From an uncultured Oscillospiraceae bacterium (lineage in GTDB: Bacteria; Bacillota; Clostridia; Oscillospirales; Oscillospiraceae): a stretch of 23,749 nt of DNA. This document shows positions 1-6,735 of this stretch, piece by piece (the first letter of the stretch is position 1; each line of letters begins with the position of its first letter). The notes below the pieces were generated by a model. It worked only from the letters and a program-made list of their open reading frames with translations. It was not told the DNA's origin and did not search any database. The DNA is taken from positions 1-23,749 of the forward strand of contig CAKUEH010000037.1 in the NCBI GenBank assembly GCA_934646185.1. The letters run 5' to 3'. The translations under genes and the position numbers were made by a program.

Positions 1-1
1 T

Positions 2-77
2 GCTGGTATAGCTCAGCCGGTAGAGCAGCTGATTTGTAATCAGCAGGTCGGGGGTTCGAATCCGTCTACCAGCTCCA
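2..77 (+). tRNA. tRNA-Thr (anticodon UGU)
   Basis: A full cloverleaf is visible. The 7-bp acceptor stem pairs GCTGGTA (2-8) with TACCAGC (67-73), and the 3' CCA is encoded (75-77). The anticodon stem GCTGA/TCAGC encloses the loop TTTGTAA, giving anticodon TGT for threonine; the T arm contains GGTTCGAATCC. The 3' part from the anticodon loop onward (33-77) is repeated with one mismatch at 9157-9201. That is the usual footprint of a tyrosine-recombinase element integrated into a tRNA gene that rebuilds an intact gene at one end. Confidence 0.96.
33..77 (+). repeat. attL core: 3' end of tRNA-Thr
   Basis: This 45-bp stretch from the anticodon loop to CCA of tRNA-Thr is repeated at 9157-9201 with a single A/G difference (60 versus 9184). 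A 3'-tRNA segment starting in the anticodon loop is a classic attB core for tyrosine integrases. The 9.12 kb between the copies carries an integrase and excisionase. The assignment as attL is inferred. Confidence 0.75.
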
Positions 78-105
78 TTTTACCGCAACACAGCATCCTG
101 AATAT

Positions 106-190
106 GGGGGAATTCCCGAGTGGCCAAAGGGGACAGACTGTAAATCTGCTGTCAATGACTTCGGTGGTTCGAATCCACCTTCCCCCACCA
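106..190 (+). tRNA. tRNA-Tyr (anticodon GUA), copy 1, inside element A
   Basis: Class II tRNA with a long variable arm. The acceptor stem pairs GGGGGAA (106-112) with TTCCCCC (180-186), the discriminator is A, and CCA is encoded. The anticodon loop CTGTAAA gives GTA (Tyr). Compared with copy 2 at 9231, three bases differ. Two of them fall in the top pair of the anticodon stem, which is A.C here and G.U in copy 2. An intrinsic terminator follows immediately. If the element boundaries at the tRNA-Thr repeats are right, this gene is carried by the element and is not native. Confidence 0.95.
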
Positions 191-226
191 AAACGCCTGA
201 TATTCTTTGAATATCAGGCGTTTTTG
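190..226 (+). terminator. Intrinsic terminator after tRNA-Tyr copy 1
   Basis: The inverted repeat ACGCCTGATATTC / GAATATCAGGCGT with a short TTT loop is followed by a T run (221-225). It sits directly after the tRNA CCA end and is conserved after copy 2. Confidence 0.9.
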
Positions 227-356
227 CAACTATTTCCGGATTTCTGGTTTTGTAGAAAAGTGGTGTTTTTCAGGCATCAACCCAGCAGAATTTTTCCTAT
301 AAATGTATATACCATTTTAGGGAACGCACTTCGTGAAAACCTGTGAAATCCGGCTT

Positions 357-377
357 GACCCACACCGTGACCCACAC
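357..377. repeat. Tandem GACCCACAC repeats, putative integrase arm-type sites (left)
   Basis: GACCCACAC occurs at 357-365 and 369-377, a 12-bp period. The same pair with the same spacing is at 9482-9502 (element B) and at 9024-9044 near the right end of A. Short direct repeats near both ends are what lambda/Tn916-type integrases bind with their N-terminal domain. The role is inferred. Confidence 0.6.
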
Positions 378-389
378 GGCGAAATGTCC

Positions 390-436
390 AAAGAGCGGCG
401 GAGAGGATATGTATCTCATCCTCTCCGCCGCTCTTT
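390..436. terminator. Integrase terminator (long perfect hairpin)
   Basis: A 19-bp perfect inverted repeat (390-408 with 418-436) has a 9-nt loop and T runs on both outer sides, so it can act in either direction. It lies just past the integrase stop. The copy at 9518-9558 keeps the pairing through a compensatory GC-to-TA change, which supports selection for the stem. The 191-441 interval holds this hairpin, the arm-type repeats and no gene. Confidence 0.85.
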
Positions 437-441
437 TGTTT

Positions 442-1596
442 TTACATGACCTGTGCCATGAAATTGCCCATCTTTTCTGCTGCACTTTCCTGCATCTGCC
501 GCGTGACGTGGGTGTAGGTGCGAAGGGTAAACCCTGCGTCAAAGTGACCGAGCATACTCGATACGGTTTTCACATCCACGCCATTCTGCAATGCCAACGT
601 TGCGAATGTGTGTCGCAAGTCATGAAATCTCAGGTGTTCCAGCCCTGCATCCTTTAGGATCTTCTTGTGGATGTTGACCACCGAGTCCGGGTGGTACATC
701 TCGCCCGTTTTAGGTGATGGGAACATCCACGGGTTGCTCGGGTGCTTCTGATGCTCCGCGATTAGCAGATCGACGGCATCTTGCGGAATCGAGATTTTTC
801 GGATGGAGTTTTCTGTTTTCGGGCGTGTGATATCCGGTTCTCCGGCGTTGTTTCGCCCTGCCTGCTTGCTGACGAAAATCGTCTTATTTTCGATGTCCAA
901 GTCTGCCCATTGGAGCGCTACCAGTTCACCTTTTCGCAGACCGCTGATGAGCTCCAGATAGAACATCGGCAGGACGCCGCGCTGGTCAGCTGCGGTCAAG
1001 TAGGACTTGATCTGCTCCTGCGGCAGGATCTTCATTTCGTGCTTTGAAATTTTCGGTGGGATGCAGTCGTCCGCCGGATTGCGCACGATCAGCCGCTCCT
1101 TGACTGCCCTGTCGAGCGCGTTGTGCAGCATCGTGTGGATGCCGCGAATCGTCGAGTCGCTCAGCCCCGGCTGCTTGCCCTTCTGCGCTTCGCGGAGTCG
1201 CCCATGCTCCTGTAAGTCCTTGTAGAGCCATTGCAGGTCGCGTCCAGTCAGCTTTTTGAGTGGAATATCGCCAATACGCGGCACAATGTGCAGTTCGATT
1301 CCTCGCCGGTAATATTCCGCAGTTGAGAACCGCAGATGCGGCTTGGCGTAGAGTTCATACCATGTCTGCAACCATGTTCCAAGCGTGTACTCGTCCGCAC
1401 GGCGCACATCTACATTTTCTGCTTCTGCGACCGCTTTTGCCAGCTTCTCTTTTACCTCTGCCTGTGTCTTGCCGAGAACGCTCTTGATAATTCGCTTGCC
1501 GGTTTTTTCATCGTATCCAGCAGTATACCGCCCTTCCCAGCGTCCATCTTTCCGTTTTCGGATGTTGCCCTCTCCGTTCGCTCGTTTCTTTGCCAT
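442..1596 (-). CDS. Tyrosine recombinase / integrase, copy A
   Basis: Site-specific recombinase of the phage/Tn916-type integrase family, expected to integrate and excise element A with help from the excisionase at 5304. The 384-aa protein starts at MAKKRANGEGN, chosen because AGGAGG lies 7-8 bases upstream; the longer open frame has no such site. The N-terminal third contains a basic arm-binding region, followed by a core-binding SAM-like domain and a catalytic domain. The visible catalytic set is Arg221 (SGLRKGE), His325-Arg328 (HDLRHTF), His351 (LGH) and the nucleophile Tyr361 (RTYTHV). It is transcribed toward the tRNA genes and ends at a strong hairpin. The second copy at 9568 differs at about 19 residues by eye, with many more silent changes, so both copies look functional and the duplication is not recent. 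Confidence 0.95.
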   Translation of the reverse strand: MAKKRANGEGNIRKRKDGRWEGRYTAGYDEKTGKRIIKSVLGKTQAEVKEKLAKAVAEAENVDVRRADEYTLGTWLQTWYELYAKPHLRFSTAEYYRRGIELHIVPRIGDIPLKKLTGRDLQWLYKDLQEHGRLREAQKGKQPGLSDSTIRGIHTMLHNALDRAVKERLIVRNPADDCIPPKISKHEMKILPQEQIKSYLTAADQRGVLPMFYLELISGLRKGELVALQWADLDIENKTIFVSKQAGRNNAGEPDITRPKTENSIRKISIPQDAVDLLIAEHQKHPSNPWMFPSPKTGEMYHPDSVVNIHKKILKDAGLEHLRFHDLRHTFATLALQNGVDVKTVSSMLGHFDAGFTLRTYTHVTRQMQESAAEKMGNFMAQVM

Positions 1597-1719
1597 GTCT
1601 GTGCCTCCTTCGTTTTGGTAGCACAAACAACTACCACAGAAGTGGCACAAAGTCTACTGATTTTTTCGGAAGATCGGAATATTTTTACTCAGTTCCACAC
1701 ATATCAGAAATCCCTATTC

Positions 1720-1747
1720 TTTGTTTACTGCGGCGCAGTTTTTGCGC
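1720..1747. repeat. 28-bp repeat with palindrome, copy 1
   Basis: The segment contains the palindrome ACTGCGGCGCAGT followed by TTTTGCGC. A near-identical 28-bp copy lies at 8889-8916 and a 24-bp version at 10848-10871. Copies 1 and 2 bracket the cargo of element A. It could be an operator upstream of int, a short terminator, or a recombination footprint. Confidence 0.65.
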
Positions 1748-1769
1748 AGTCCAGCTTCCATCTTCATCC

Positions 1770-1797
1770 TTGACATCTTTCCTGTCTGCTTTATAAT
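1770..1797 (+). promoter_or_regulatory. Strong sigma-A promoter for the XRE gene
   Basis: Consensus TTGACA (1770-1775) and TATAAT (1792-1797) are separated by 16 bp and lie upstream of the XRE gene at 1929, leaving a leader of about 125 nt. The 1597-1928 interval otherwise contains the divergent integrase promoter region and no gene. Confidence 0.8.
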
Positions 1798-1844
1798 GGT
1801 ATTATGTAAATTGAATTTTGCTTGGACTATCAAAAAATCTGCAA

Positions 1845-1880
1845 AGCAACCAATATTTGCGCAAAAGCAACCGATTTTTG
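1845..1880. promoter_or_regulatory. Direct repeat in the XRE leader, possible operator
   Basis: AGCAACCAATATTTG (1845-1859) and AGCAACCGATTTTTG (1866-1880) are 21 bp apart, two helical turns, between the promoter and the XRE start. The spacing suits cooperative binding by a dimeric repressor, possibly the XRE protein itself. This is inference. Confidence 0.4.
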
Positions 1881-1928
1881 GTTTACAAAAATCGTGGAAT
1901 TTCATACAATCAGGCAGGAGAGAAACGC

Positions 1929-2387
1929 ATGGAACTCGACGAAAAATTGACACAGGCGCGAAAAGCGGCAGGATTGACGCAGGCAGATGTTGCTGCGAAG
2001 CTGAACGTTTCCCGGCAGGCGGTTTCGCGTTGGGAAAGCGGACAGTCGAAGCCGTCCACGGAAAAACTTCTTGCGCTGGGAGAGCTTTATGGCGTGTCCA
2101 TCGACCAGCTTCTGAACACGGAAAACACAGAGAAGCCGACTGTGGAGACCACTTCCGATGAGCCGGAAGCCGTTCCGCTCGAAACCGTTATTTCCGAAAA
2201 GCACCGTCCACGGGCATGGCTGAAATACATGGTCGCCGCGCTTTGCGGCGCGCTGCTGATGCTGGCGATTCTGCTTATGCTGAAGCTACCTGAGGATACA
2301 TACAACGAGCCGACCAGCGAAATAAAGTACGACGATGTCAGCGGCGTATCGTTTGGCGAACCGTTTGATTTTACATGGGTCGACTGA
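1929..2387 (+). CDS. XRE-family regulator with a membrane anchor
   Basis: Predicted 152-aa transcription regulator. Residues 1-60 form a Cro/C1-type helix-turn-helix (TQADVAAKLNVSRQAVSRWE is the typical core). A linker follows, then one hydrophobic segment at about residues 98-116, so the HTH would be tethered to the cytoplasmic face and the last 35 or so residues would lie outside. The start was chosen from AGGAG eight bases upstream and because the HTH begins directly after it. The gene has its own strong promoter and lies 38 bp upstream of a lipoprotein gene, probably as one transcript. A membrane-bound regulator paired with a surface binding protein suggests sensing, but the ligand is unknown. 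Confidence 0.85.
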   Translation: MELDEKLTQARKAAGLTQADVAAKLNVSRQAVSRWESGQSKPSTEKLLALGELYGVSIDQLLNTENTEKPTVETTSDEPEAVPLETVISEKHRPRAWLKYMVAALCGALLMLAILLMLKLPEDTYNEPTSEIKYDDVSGVSFGEPFDFTWVD

Positions 2388-2425
2388 TCACCGGCTGAAA
2401 TGGGCTTTTATGGGAGGAAACACAA

Positions 2426-3610
2426 ATGAAAAGGTCCTGTCTGCTTTCCGCATTCATACTGCTTGCATTGAGCATCCTCCTGCTGAGCGGCTGTTCTTCG
2501 CATTCCCCTGACGAAGGCGCTGATGAGCCGAAAGTGGTCACATTGGGCGTGTGGAAGAACGACGCGATCCTTCCGACTGTGAATGCGTTCAATGCGCAGC
2601 AGGAGCAATTTCAAATTCGCCTTGTCATTTATGATAGCCTGGAGCTTATGCAAACGGAATTGATGGCTGGAAAGTACTGCGATCTCTACCTGCTGGAAAT
2701 GGACAATTCGGCAATGGCAGCCAAAAGCCTGTTCGTAGATTTAATGCCAAGGGTCGAAGAGACGCTGAAAAATACGGAAAATGAAGTCGTTCCGGAGCTG
2801 CTGGATGCCATGGCAGTCAATGGCGCGCTGATGCAAATTCCTTATTCGTTCAGCATTGGGACGTGCATGGGACTTCAGCAGTACTTTGACGGGCACGGAA
2901 TTTCTCTTGAGGATGCGAAGCAGGCGCTCAATGATCATGCGCGCCCAATATTCCCGGAGGAGTGGAGACTGAAGGCGAGAAATATTGCGTCAAAGGTGTC
3001 CAGCGTGTCAGGCATCTTCTTTGTGGACCGACCAAAGGAAGAAGTCCAATTTCAGAAAAGTGAATTTGAGGAGTATCTGAAATTCTGGATGGACGGATGG
3101 GCTGTCCAGCAATCACAGGATATGGATTCCGAGCCTGCCTTATTGATACCGACGTTCATTGGAGAGCCGGGCGAGCCTCCGGCGGATGGCTATGTATATA
3201 CTGGATATCCAACGCTGACAAACATGCCTGCCGGTTCGTATTTTTCGTTCGGAACGGCGTTCAGCATCATATCCGGCTCAAAAAATGTTGACGAAGCGTG
3301 GGAATTTATCCGCTTCTGCTTATCGCCGGAGCAGCAGCGGACCGTTCGGGGCGGAATGCCCGTAAACAGCCGCGTGCTTCAGGAGCGGATCGACGAAAGG
3401 CTTGAGAACAAAGAGATCACAGAAGCCGATGCCGAATGCTTCGATGAATTATTGGACGAAACGGAATGGGTCCGTGCTTCGCCGGACATAACCGATATCT
3501 TCTCGGAGGAGATATCCGCCTGCTTTGAGGGAAACTGTCAAGTTGACGAGGCGGCTAGGACGATAGAAAACAGGCTCAATCTTTTCTTAGCTGAATCTGC
3601 GGAATACTAG
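2426..3610 (+). CDS. Orphan extracellular solute-binding lipoprotein
   Basis: A 394-aa protein with a lipoprotein signal peptide: a basic start, a hydrophobic core, and the lipobox LLSGC with Cys23 as the lipidation site. The rest resembles family 1 (sugar-type) ABC solute-binding proteins: an N-terminal VVTLGVWKNDA strand, and a C-terminal NVDEAWEFIRFCLSPEQQ block typical of the family. GGGAGG lies nine bases before the ATG. No ABC permease or ATPase gene lies nearby, so it is either an orphan receptor that borrows another transporter or a sensor partner of the membrane-anchored XRE protein upstream. It is cargo of element A. The substrate cannot be told from the sequence. Confidence 0.82.
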   Translation: MKRSCLLSAFILLALSILLLSGCSSHSPDEGADEPKVVTLGVWKNDAILPTVNAFNAQQEQFQIRLVIYDSLELMQTELMAGKYCDLYLLEMDNSAMAAKSLFVDLMPRVEETLKNTENEVVPELLDAMAVNGALMQIPYSFSIGTCMGLQQYFDGHGISLEDAKQALNDHARPIFPEEWRLKARNIASKVSSVSGIFFVDRPKEEVQFQKSEFEEYLKFWMDGWAVQQSQDMDSEPALLIPTFIGEPGEPPADGYVYTGYPTLTNMPAGSYFSFGTAFSIISGSKNVDEAWEFIRFCLSPEQQRTVRGGMPVNSRVLQERIDERLENKEITEADAECFDELLDETEWVRASPDITDIFSEEISACFEGNCQVDEAARTIENRLNLFLAESAEY

Positions 3611-3613
3611 CAT

Positions 3614-3853
3614 TTGCATACGCTGCTGGATGATTCCAACGAAACAAAACGAGGCATCCGTGTTAGCGACAGCGTCGATCAGCTATGGGAGTGGTATTTG
3701 GAACATCAGTTGGACGGAATGATTACAAGGACTGGAAAAGCAGAATCCAAGCGAAATCAGGCAAAGCAGCAGTTTGCGCTGGTTCCATATGTTCTTTCCT
3801 ACACGCAGGAAGATGACCTTTTGACGAGTATTACAATTTCTGCACCGGAATGA
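3614..3853 (+). CDS. Hypothetical protein, possibly a gene fragment
   Basis: An open frame of 79 codons begins at TTG right after, and in the same frame as, the lipoprotein stop codon. It has no clear ribosome-binding site. The product is hydrophilic (contains DSVDQLWEWYLEHQLDGMI) and is not recognised. Its stop overlaps the start of the next small gene (ATGA), which suggests translational coupling or that both are pieces of one degraded gene. It occupies the place where a relaxase would be expected in this element family, but no relaxase motif is seen. Confidence 0.4.
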   Translation: MHTLLDDSNETKRGIRVSDSVDQLWEWYLEHQLDGMITRTGKAESKRNQAKQQFALVPYVLSYTQEDDLLTSITISAPE

Positions 3854-4017
3854 GTATGTTCAACGAGGAACGGATATTTTTTGAGGCATGGCTGGATGAA
3901 GAAAACCGTATTGTGTCCTTTCACGAGATTTCGGACAGTCGGTACTACAGCGCGGAGGAGCACGATTTCTGGCAGATGATCGTCAGCCTGATTTTGGCCG
4001 GATATCGTGTGCAGTAA
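3850..4017 (+). CDS. Small hypothetical protein (55 aa)
   Basis: This frame runs ATG to TAA and encodes 55 acidic residues beginning MSMFNEERIFFEAWLDEE and ending in LILAGYRVQ. The start overlaps the previous stop. It resembles small proteins I associate with relaxase neighbourhoods in Firmicutes elements (FHE, a FW pair, GYRxQ at the end), but no family can be named with confidence. A terminator follows within 20 bp. Confidence 0.5.
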   Translation: MSMFNEERIFFEAWLDEENRIVSFHEISDSRYYSAEEHDFWQMIVSLILAGYRVQ

Positions 4018-4036
4018 AGCGCAGATTTTTTAGAAG

Positions 4037-4074
4037 GCAGCTTGCAAGTATTTAGGCTTGCAAGCTGCTTTTCT
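4037..4074. terminator. Bidirectional intrinsic terminator
   Basis: A perfect 12-bp stem GCAGCTTGCAAG / CTTGCAAGCTGC with an 8-nt loop is followed by TTTTCT; the other side has an A/T-rich flank. It separates the converging rightward cargo genes and the leftward relaxosome gene. Confidence 0.9.
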
Positions 4075-4082
4075 CCGTAAAC

Positions 4083-4490
4083 TCAGAGCCGATTTTGCTG
4101 CCGCAAAACCTCTGGGAACGAAATTTGTCCGTTCGTTCGCAGCACCTCCTGATAGCTCATGCCGCGCATTTTCTGGTATGTTGCCGCATCAATATCTGTG
4201 TCTGATGCGAGAATATGATTGCAGATGTTTTGCTCAACAGCCTGCTTCAGAAGCAGTTTGCCGATTCGATCTCCGAACATACTGAGAATGGCTTCGAGCG
4301 TTTCACCAAGGATCTTCGGCAGAAAGTCTCCAGCGTACTCGCTCTGTAAATAGCCGCAGTAGAACAGAATTGCCTTTGCAATAAACTCGTTCTGTGTGCT
4401 GCATCCGTCGCGTTTGTAGTGTTCCTGCACCCGCTGCCAAACAGTGTCTTCCATCCAAACGGTGTGGCGGCTTCGTTCTTCTGTTTTCAT
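4083..4490 (-). CDS. Relaxosome accessory protein, ribbon-helix-helix type (MobC-like)
   Basis: A 135-aa protein. The N-terminal 45 residues look like a ribbon-helix-helix DNA-binding domain (VWMEDTVWQRVQEHYKR then a STQNEFIAKAILFYCGYL helix pair). The C-terminal half carries the block ASDTDID..YQKMRG..S.EEV.RTNG. The same block is in the paralogue at 22549, which overlaps a relaxase gene, so the family is probably the oriT-binding partner of that relaxase. The start was chosen from GGGAGG about 8 bases upstream. Here no relaxase follows; the gene ends 9 bp before a terminator. It would act in the cytoplasm at the putative oriT just upstream (4600-4925). Confidence 0.65.
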   Translation of the reverse strand: MKTEERSRHTVWMEDTVWQRVQEHYKRDGCSTQNEFIAKAILFYCGYLQSEYAGDFLPKILGETLEAILSMFGDRIGKLLLKQAVEQNICNHILASDTDIDAATYQKMRGMSYQEVLRTNGQISFPEVLRQQNRL

Positions 4491-4623
4491 GTTCAAAACC
4501 TCCCGAAATTGTAATAGCGTCAAAATTGTCCTTGATTTTACTGGTGCTTCGCGGCTTTTGGGAAATAACAGCGTCATGCCATTTTTGACAGCCGCAGAAA
4601 AGCGCCATTTTCATCCCCCGAAA

Positions 4624-4642
4624 CTGCCCGCACTGCGGGCAG
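4624..4642. repeat. Perfect hairpin in the intergenic region, part of a putative oriT
   Basis: CTGCCCGC (4624-4631) and GCGGGCAG (4635-4642) form an 8-bp stem around ACT. The copy at 23082-23100 has the same stem and differs only in the loop. Conservation between two diverged elements upstream of relaxosome genes suggests part of oriT or a terminator. Confidence 0.5.
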
Positions 4643-4740
4643 AAGTGGACGGCCGGACGCAGAAAAGCGTCAGGCCTTTCTCCTGCTTTGCCGCTTGCGG
4701 CTTCTCCCTCTGCCGAAAGCCGCCTGCAGGCGTCCTTCTT

Positions 4741-4925
4741 CTGCGTTTGCCATTTCCGCAACGCTCCCGTACAGCGGCGCAACGTCCGGTCTTCGGGCTT
4801 CCGGCGGGTACACGCTCGACTGTGTCCTGAAAGTCGCACAAACTGCCGACACTGGCGTGACAAGCTGGGATTGGCGCTTTGGCTGTGCGATCAACCTGTG
4901 TTTTCAATAAAATCGGCATATTTTC
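4741..4925. other. Conserved block between winged-HTH and relaxosome genes, putative oriT
   Basis: The 400-bp gap between the relaxosome gene and the winged-HTH gene holds no convincing gene. The block aligns without gaps to 23231-23415 (constant offset 18,490), including GGCGCAACGTCCG and CTTCCGG.GGGTAC.CGCTCG. A conserved non-coding block directly upstream of the mobilization genes is the expected place for oriT. A leftward frame starting MPILLKTQVDRTAK at 4919 overlaps the end of the winged-HTH gene and is also shared, but its downstream part diverges. Confidence 0.4.
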
Positions 4926-5307
4926 TCCTTGCTGCGTCCTCGTCCAGCTGCTGCATCTGCCGGTCATAGTCCTGCTGGAGTGCCGCCTGAATCGGTTGGA
5001 TTGTGAATAGCAGGTTGCCATTGCGCGTTTTTCCATCTTTCGTTGTGACCAACGTCGGCTCTTTGATGAGCAGACTGCGTTCTTCGAGCAACCGGATGTG
5101 TTTGCGGATCGTGTTCGGACTCAACCCAACCGCTTCACTGATTTTTCGATAGCTCGGCCAGCACTTGAACGTCTGGCGATCCTCGCAGAACAGCAGGTAG
5201 GCGTAGATCGCGATCTCTGCCGCGCTCAGACCCAGCGAGAAAATCTCCTTCGGCAGTGGGAAGTAGTCCTTGACCGAATCGCGTGTCGGCCAGAGACTGC
5301 GCTTCAC
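4891..5307 (-). CDS. Winged-helix protein, replication-initiator/regulator-like
   Basis: A 138-aa protein from a GTG start that overlaps the upstream stop as GTGA, implying translational coupling to the excisionase. It has a winged helix-turn-helix of the HTH_36 kind found in plasmid and ICE replication initiators (LSAAEIAIYAYLLFCEDRQT, then WPSYRKISEAVGLSPNTIRK as the recognition unit, residues about 28-90). A charged C-terminal helix follows (residues 108-135). It is shorter than full RepA-type initiators, so it could be a regulator of excision or mobilisation. A close homologue starts beyond the right window edge (23381). Confidence 0.75.
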   Translation of the reverse strand: MKRSLWPTRDSVKDYFPLPKEIFSLGLSAAEIAIYAYLLFCEDRQTFKCWPSYRKISEAVGLSPNTIRKHIRLLEERSLLIKEPTLVTTKDGKTRNGNLLFTIQPIQAALQQDYDRQMQQLDEDAARRKYADFIENTG

Positions 5308-5513
5308 TCTGCCGCTCCCGTGTACTGCTCTACCCAGCGGATGAACGCTTCTTTCGGAACGACGATCCGATTACCGATTCGCAGCGCGGGGAAATCTTTT
5401 TCGTGCATCAGCTCATAGCTGCTCGACGGCGCGATACCCAGCACCTTTGCCACCGTCGCGGCATTCAGGAACAGCGGCAGTTCGTCATAGCTTTTGTAGT
5501 TTGATTCTTTCAT
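5304..5513 (-). CDS. Excisionase-like small HTH protein
   Basis: A 69-aa protein of the AlpA/Xis (HTH_17, MerR-like winged helix) type: LFLNAATVAKVLGIAPSSSY, then a LRIGNRIVVPKEAFIRWVE wing. Such proteins bend DNA at att sites and tip the integrase toward excision, or act as regulators of element genes. The ribosome-binding site is AGGAGG about 6 bases upstream of the ATG. It heads the leftward cluster xis, winged-HTH, putative oriT, relaxosome gene. It is far from the integrase, so joint control would have to be in trans. Confidence 0.82.
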   Translation of the reverse strand: MKESNYKSYDELPLFLNAATVAKVLGIAPSSSYELMHEKDFPALRIGNRIVVPKEAFIRWVEQYTGAAE

Positions 5514-5854
5514 GTTGTCCTCCTTTGTTCGTGTTCATTTTTCCTGTCTGTATTTTGTCTGTCCGAAAAAACACCTCCTACCCTTTATCCGTATTCAGAG
5601 GGCTTTTGCACCAAACTTTTTTCAAAAATTTTTCTCCTCGCCTTTAATTGCACAATTTTTACTGCGTTTGTACGAAAAAATTTTGGTTGTCGCAAAAAAT
5701 CCTCTCATTACTAGTAGGGATAAAAATCGCAGTTTTGACAGCCTGTTTTCAAAAAATTCGGAAATTTTTTCGCCGGTCAAAACATCCCCCTATTTAATCC
5801 GACGCTATCTATAAAAACCTTGCCGTCTTTGCCACGCTTGCCGTGTTCCTGTTG
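5514..5854. other. AT-rich intergenic region, no gene seen
   Basis: About 340 bp of A/T-rich sequence with repeated AAAAATTTTT-like tracts, lying between the excisionase start and the ATPase remnant. It must contain the promoter of the leftward xis cluster and is the junction to the nested element remnant. The AT tracts could bend DNA or form an origin, but there are no clear iterons. No convincing frame was found on either strand. Confidence 0.5.
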
Positions 5855-6154
5855 TCAATCTCGGAGATAGCAGACCCATGCCGTACCGTCTTTCTCGGTC
5901 ACAAGTCTGTCCCCGATACGGCTCTTTGCCGTTCTCATAGTGCGTGAGGAAATCCCACGCTCATTGACTGCCTTTTCCAGCTCTGCGCTCGGCATACGCT
6001 TTCCATCTGCCAGCAGTTCCAGAATGAGCATTTGCGCCTGTGCGGTCTTGCTCTCGGTCTTGGTGGTGTCCGTCCCGGCAAGCAGTTCGTCTGCGGTAAT
6101 GTCATAAGCTCCTATCCACTCAAAGCCTTTCTCGTCTCCCAGAGAAAAGGCAAG
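5855..6154 (-). pseudogene. C-terminal remnant of an AAA/RepA-like element ATPase
   Basis: Read leftward, an open frame of 99 codons ends at TGA (5855-5857). It contains EWIGAYDITADELLAG, then KTAQAQMLILELLADG and a winged-helix-like tail SSRTMRTAKSRIGDRL ending WVCYLRD. This matches my recollection of the C-terminal tail of the RepA-like AAA ATPases carried by Firmicutes integrative elements. The nucleotide-binding part is absent: at 6155 the sequence switches into the DUF3847 gene in another frame. It is a deletion remnant without a start codon. Confidence 0.7.
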
Positions 6155-6387
6155 TGTTCCATCAGCTCTGTCATTTCGGTGCGTGTGAGATCTTTGACCT
6201 CCGGGGCAAGGCTCTCAATCGTGCCGCCCAGATTGCAAATGCGGTGGGTGCGCTTGGTGCGTTCGCCTTTCTCCAGATACCTCTTTCGGTTCTCCAGACG
6301 CTCCAGCTTGTGCTGTTCCTGTGCAAGCTGCGTCTCGGCTTGCTCCTTTTCGGCTTGGAGCTGGTCGAGGGTTTTCGGTTTTGTCAT
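6112..6387 (-). pseudogene. DUF3847 protein, C-terminally truncated
   Basis: It starts at MTKPKTLDQL with GGAGGT upstream. The first 80 or so residues follow the DUF3847 family: a charged coiled coil (residues 5-40), then KRTHRICNLGGTIESLAP and LTRTEMTELMEH. After MEH the reading frame enters the ATPase remnant out of frame and adds about 13 unrelated residues before the stop. The family is found beside mobilization genes in ICEs; its function is unknown to me. The deletion point is near 6155. Confidence 0.7.
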
Positions 6388-6735
6388 TGTGATTGACCTC
6401 CTTTTTTGATTTTGGGAATAAAAAAAGACCGTCAACTTTTCGCACATTGCGACCAGTCAACGGTCTGATTTTCGGTATTTGTTTTTCCAAACTTGCTGGC
6501 GGCGAACAGCATTTCATGCTGTTTGCGGACGGCAGGTCCACAAGGGATAGACGTACAAGCGTCGCAAGGGAGTGTAGCTCCCTTGACGGAACAAAGTGAC
6601 GAAACATTCTCGGTCGGGCAGTTTTCTTCTGCTGACCGGGAATGAAGCTCCGCAGGACGCACTACTCTCGACAGAGAGTATAGAAGTGCGCCCTTTAGTT
6701 CCTACAGGGATTTCTCGGCTTCTGGAAATAAAAAC
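6388..6735. other. Inverted-repeat-rich non-coding region, possible oriT of the nested element
   Basis: No gene is seen. The region contains several hairpins: GGGAG/CTCCC around 6568-6583, and CGCACT/AGTGCG enclosing CTCTC/GAGAG at 6658-6690. It lies upstream of the DUF3847 gene, which in related ICEs neighbours the mobilization genes. An oriT or regulatory leader is therefore plausible, but no nick site was recognised. Confidence 0.4.

Noticed and set aside
3608..3616. Read-through or stop-codon recoding joining the lipoprotein to the following frame
   Set aside because: The lipoprotein ends at a normal family length. The frame match can be chance, and no recoding signal is seen.
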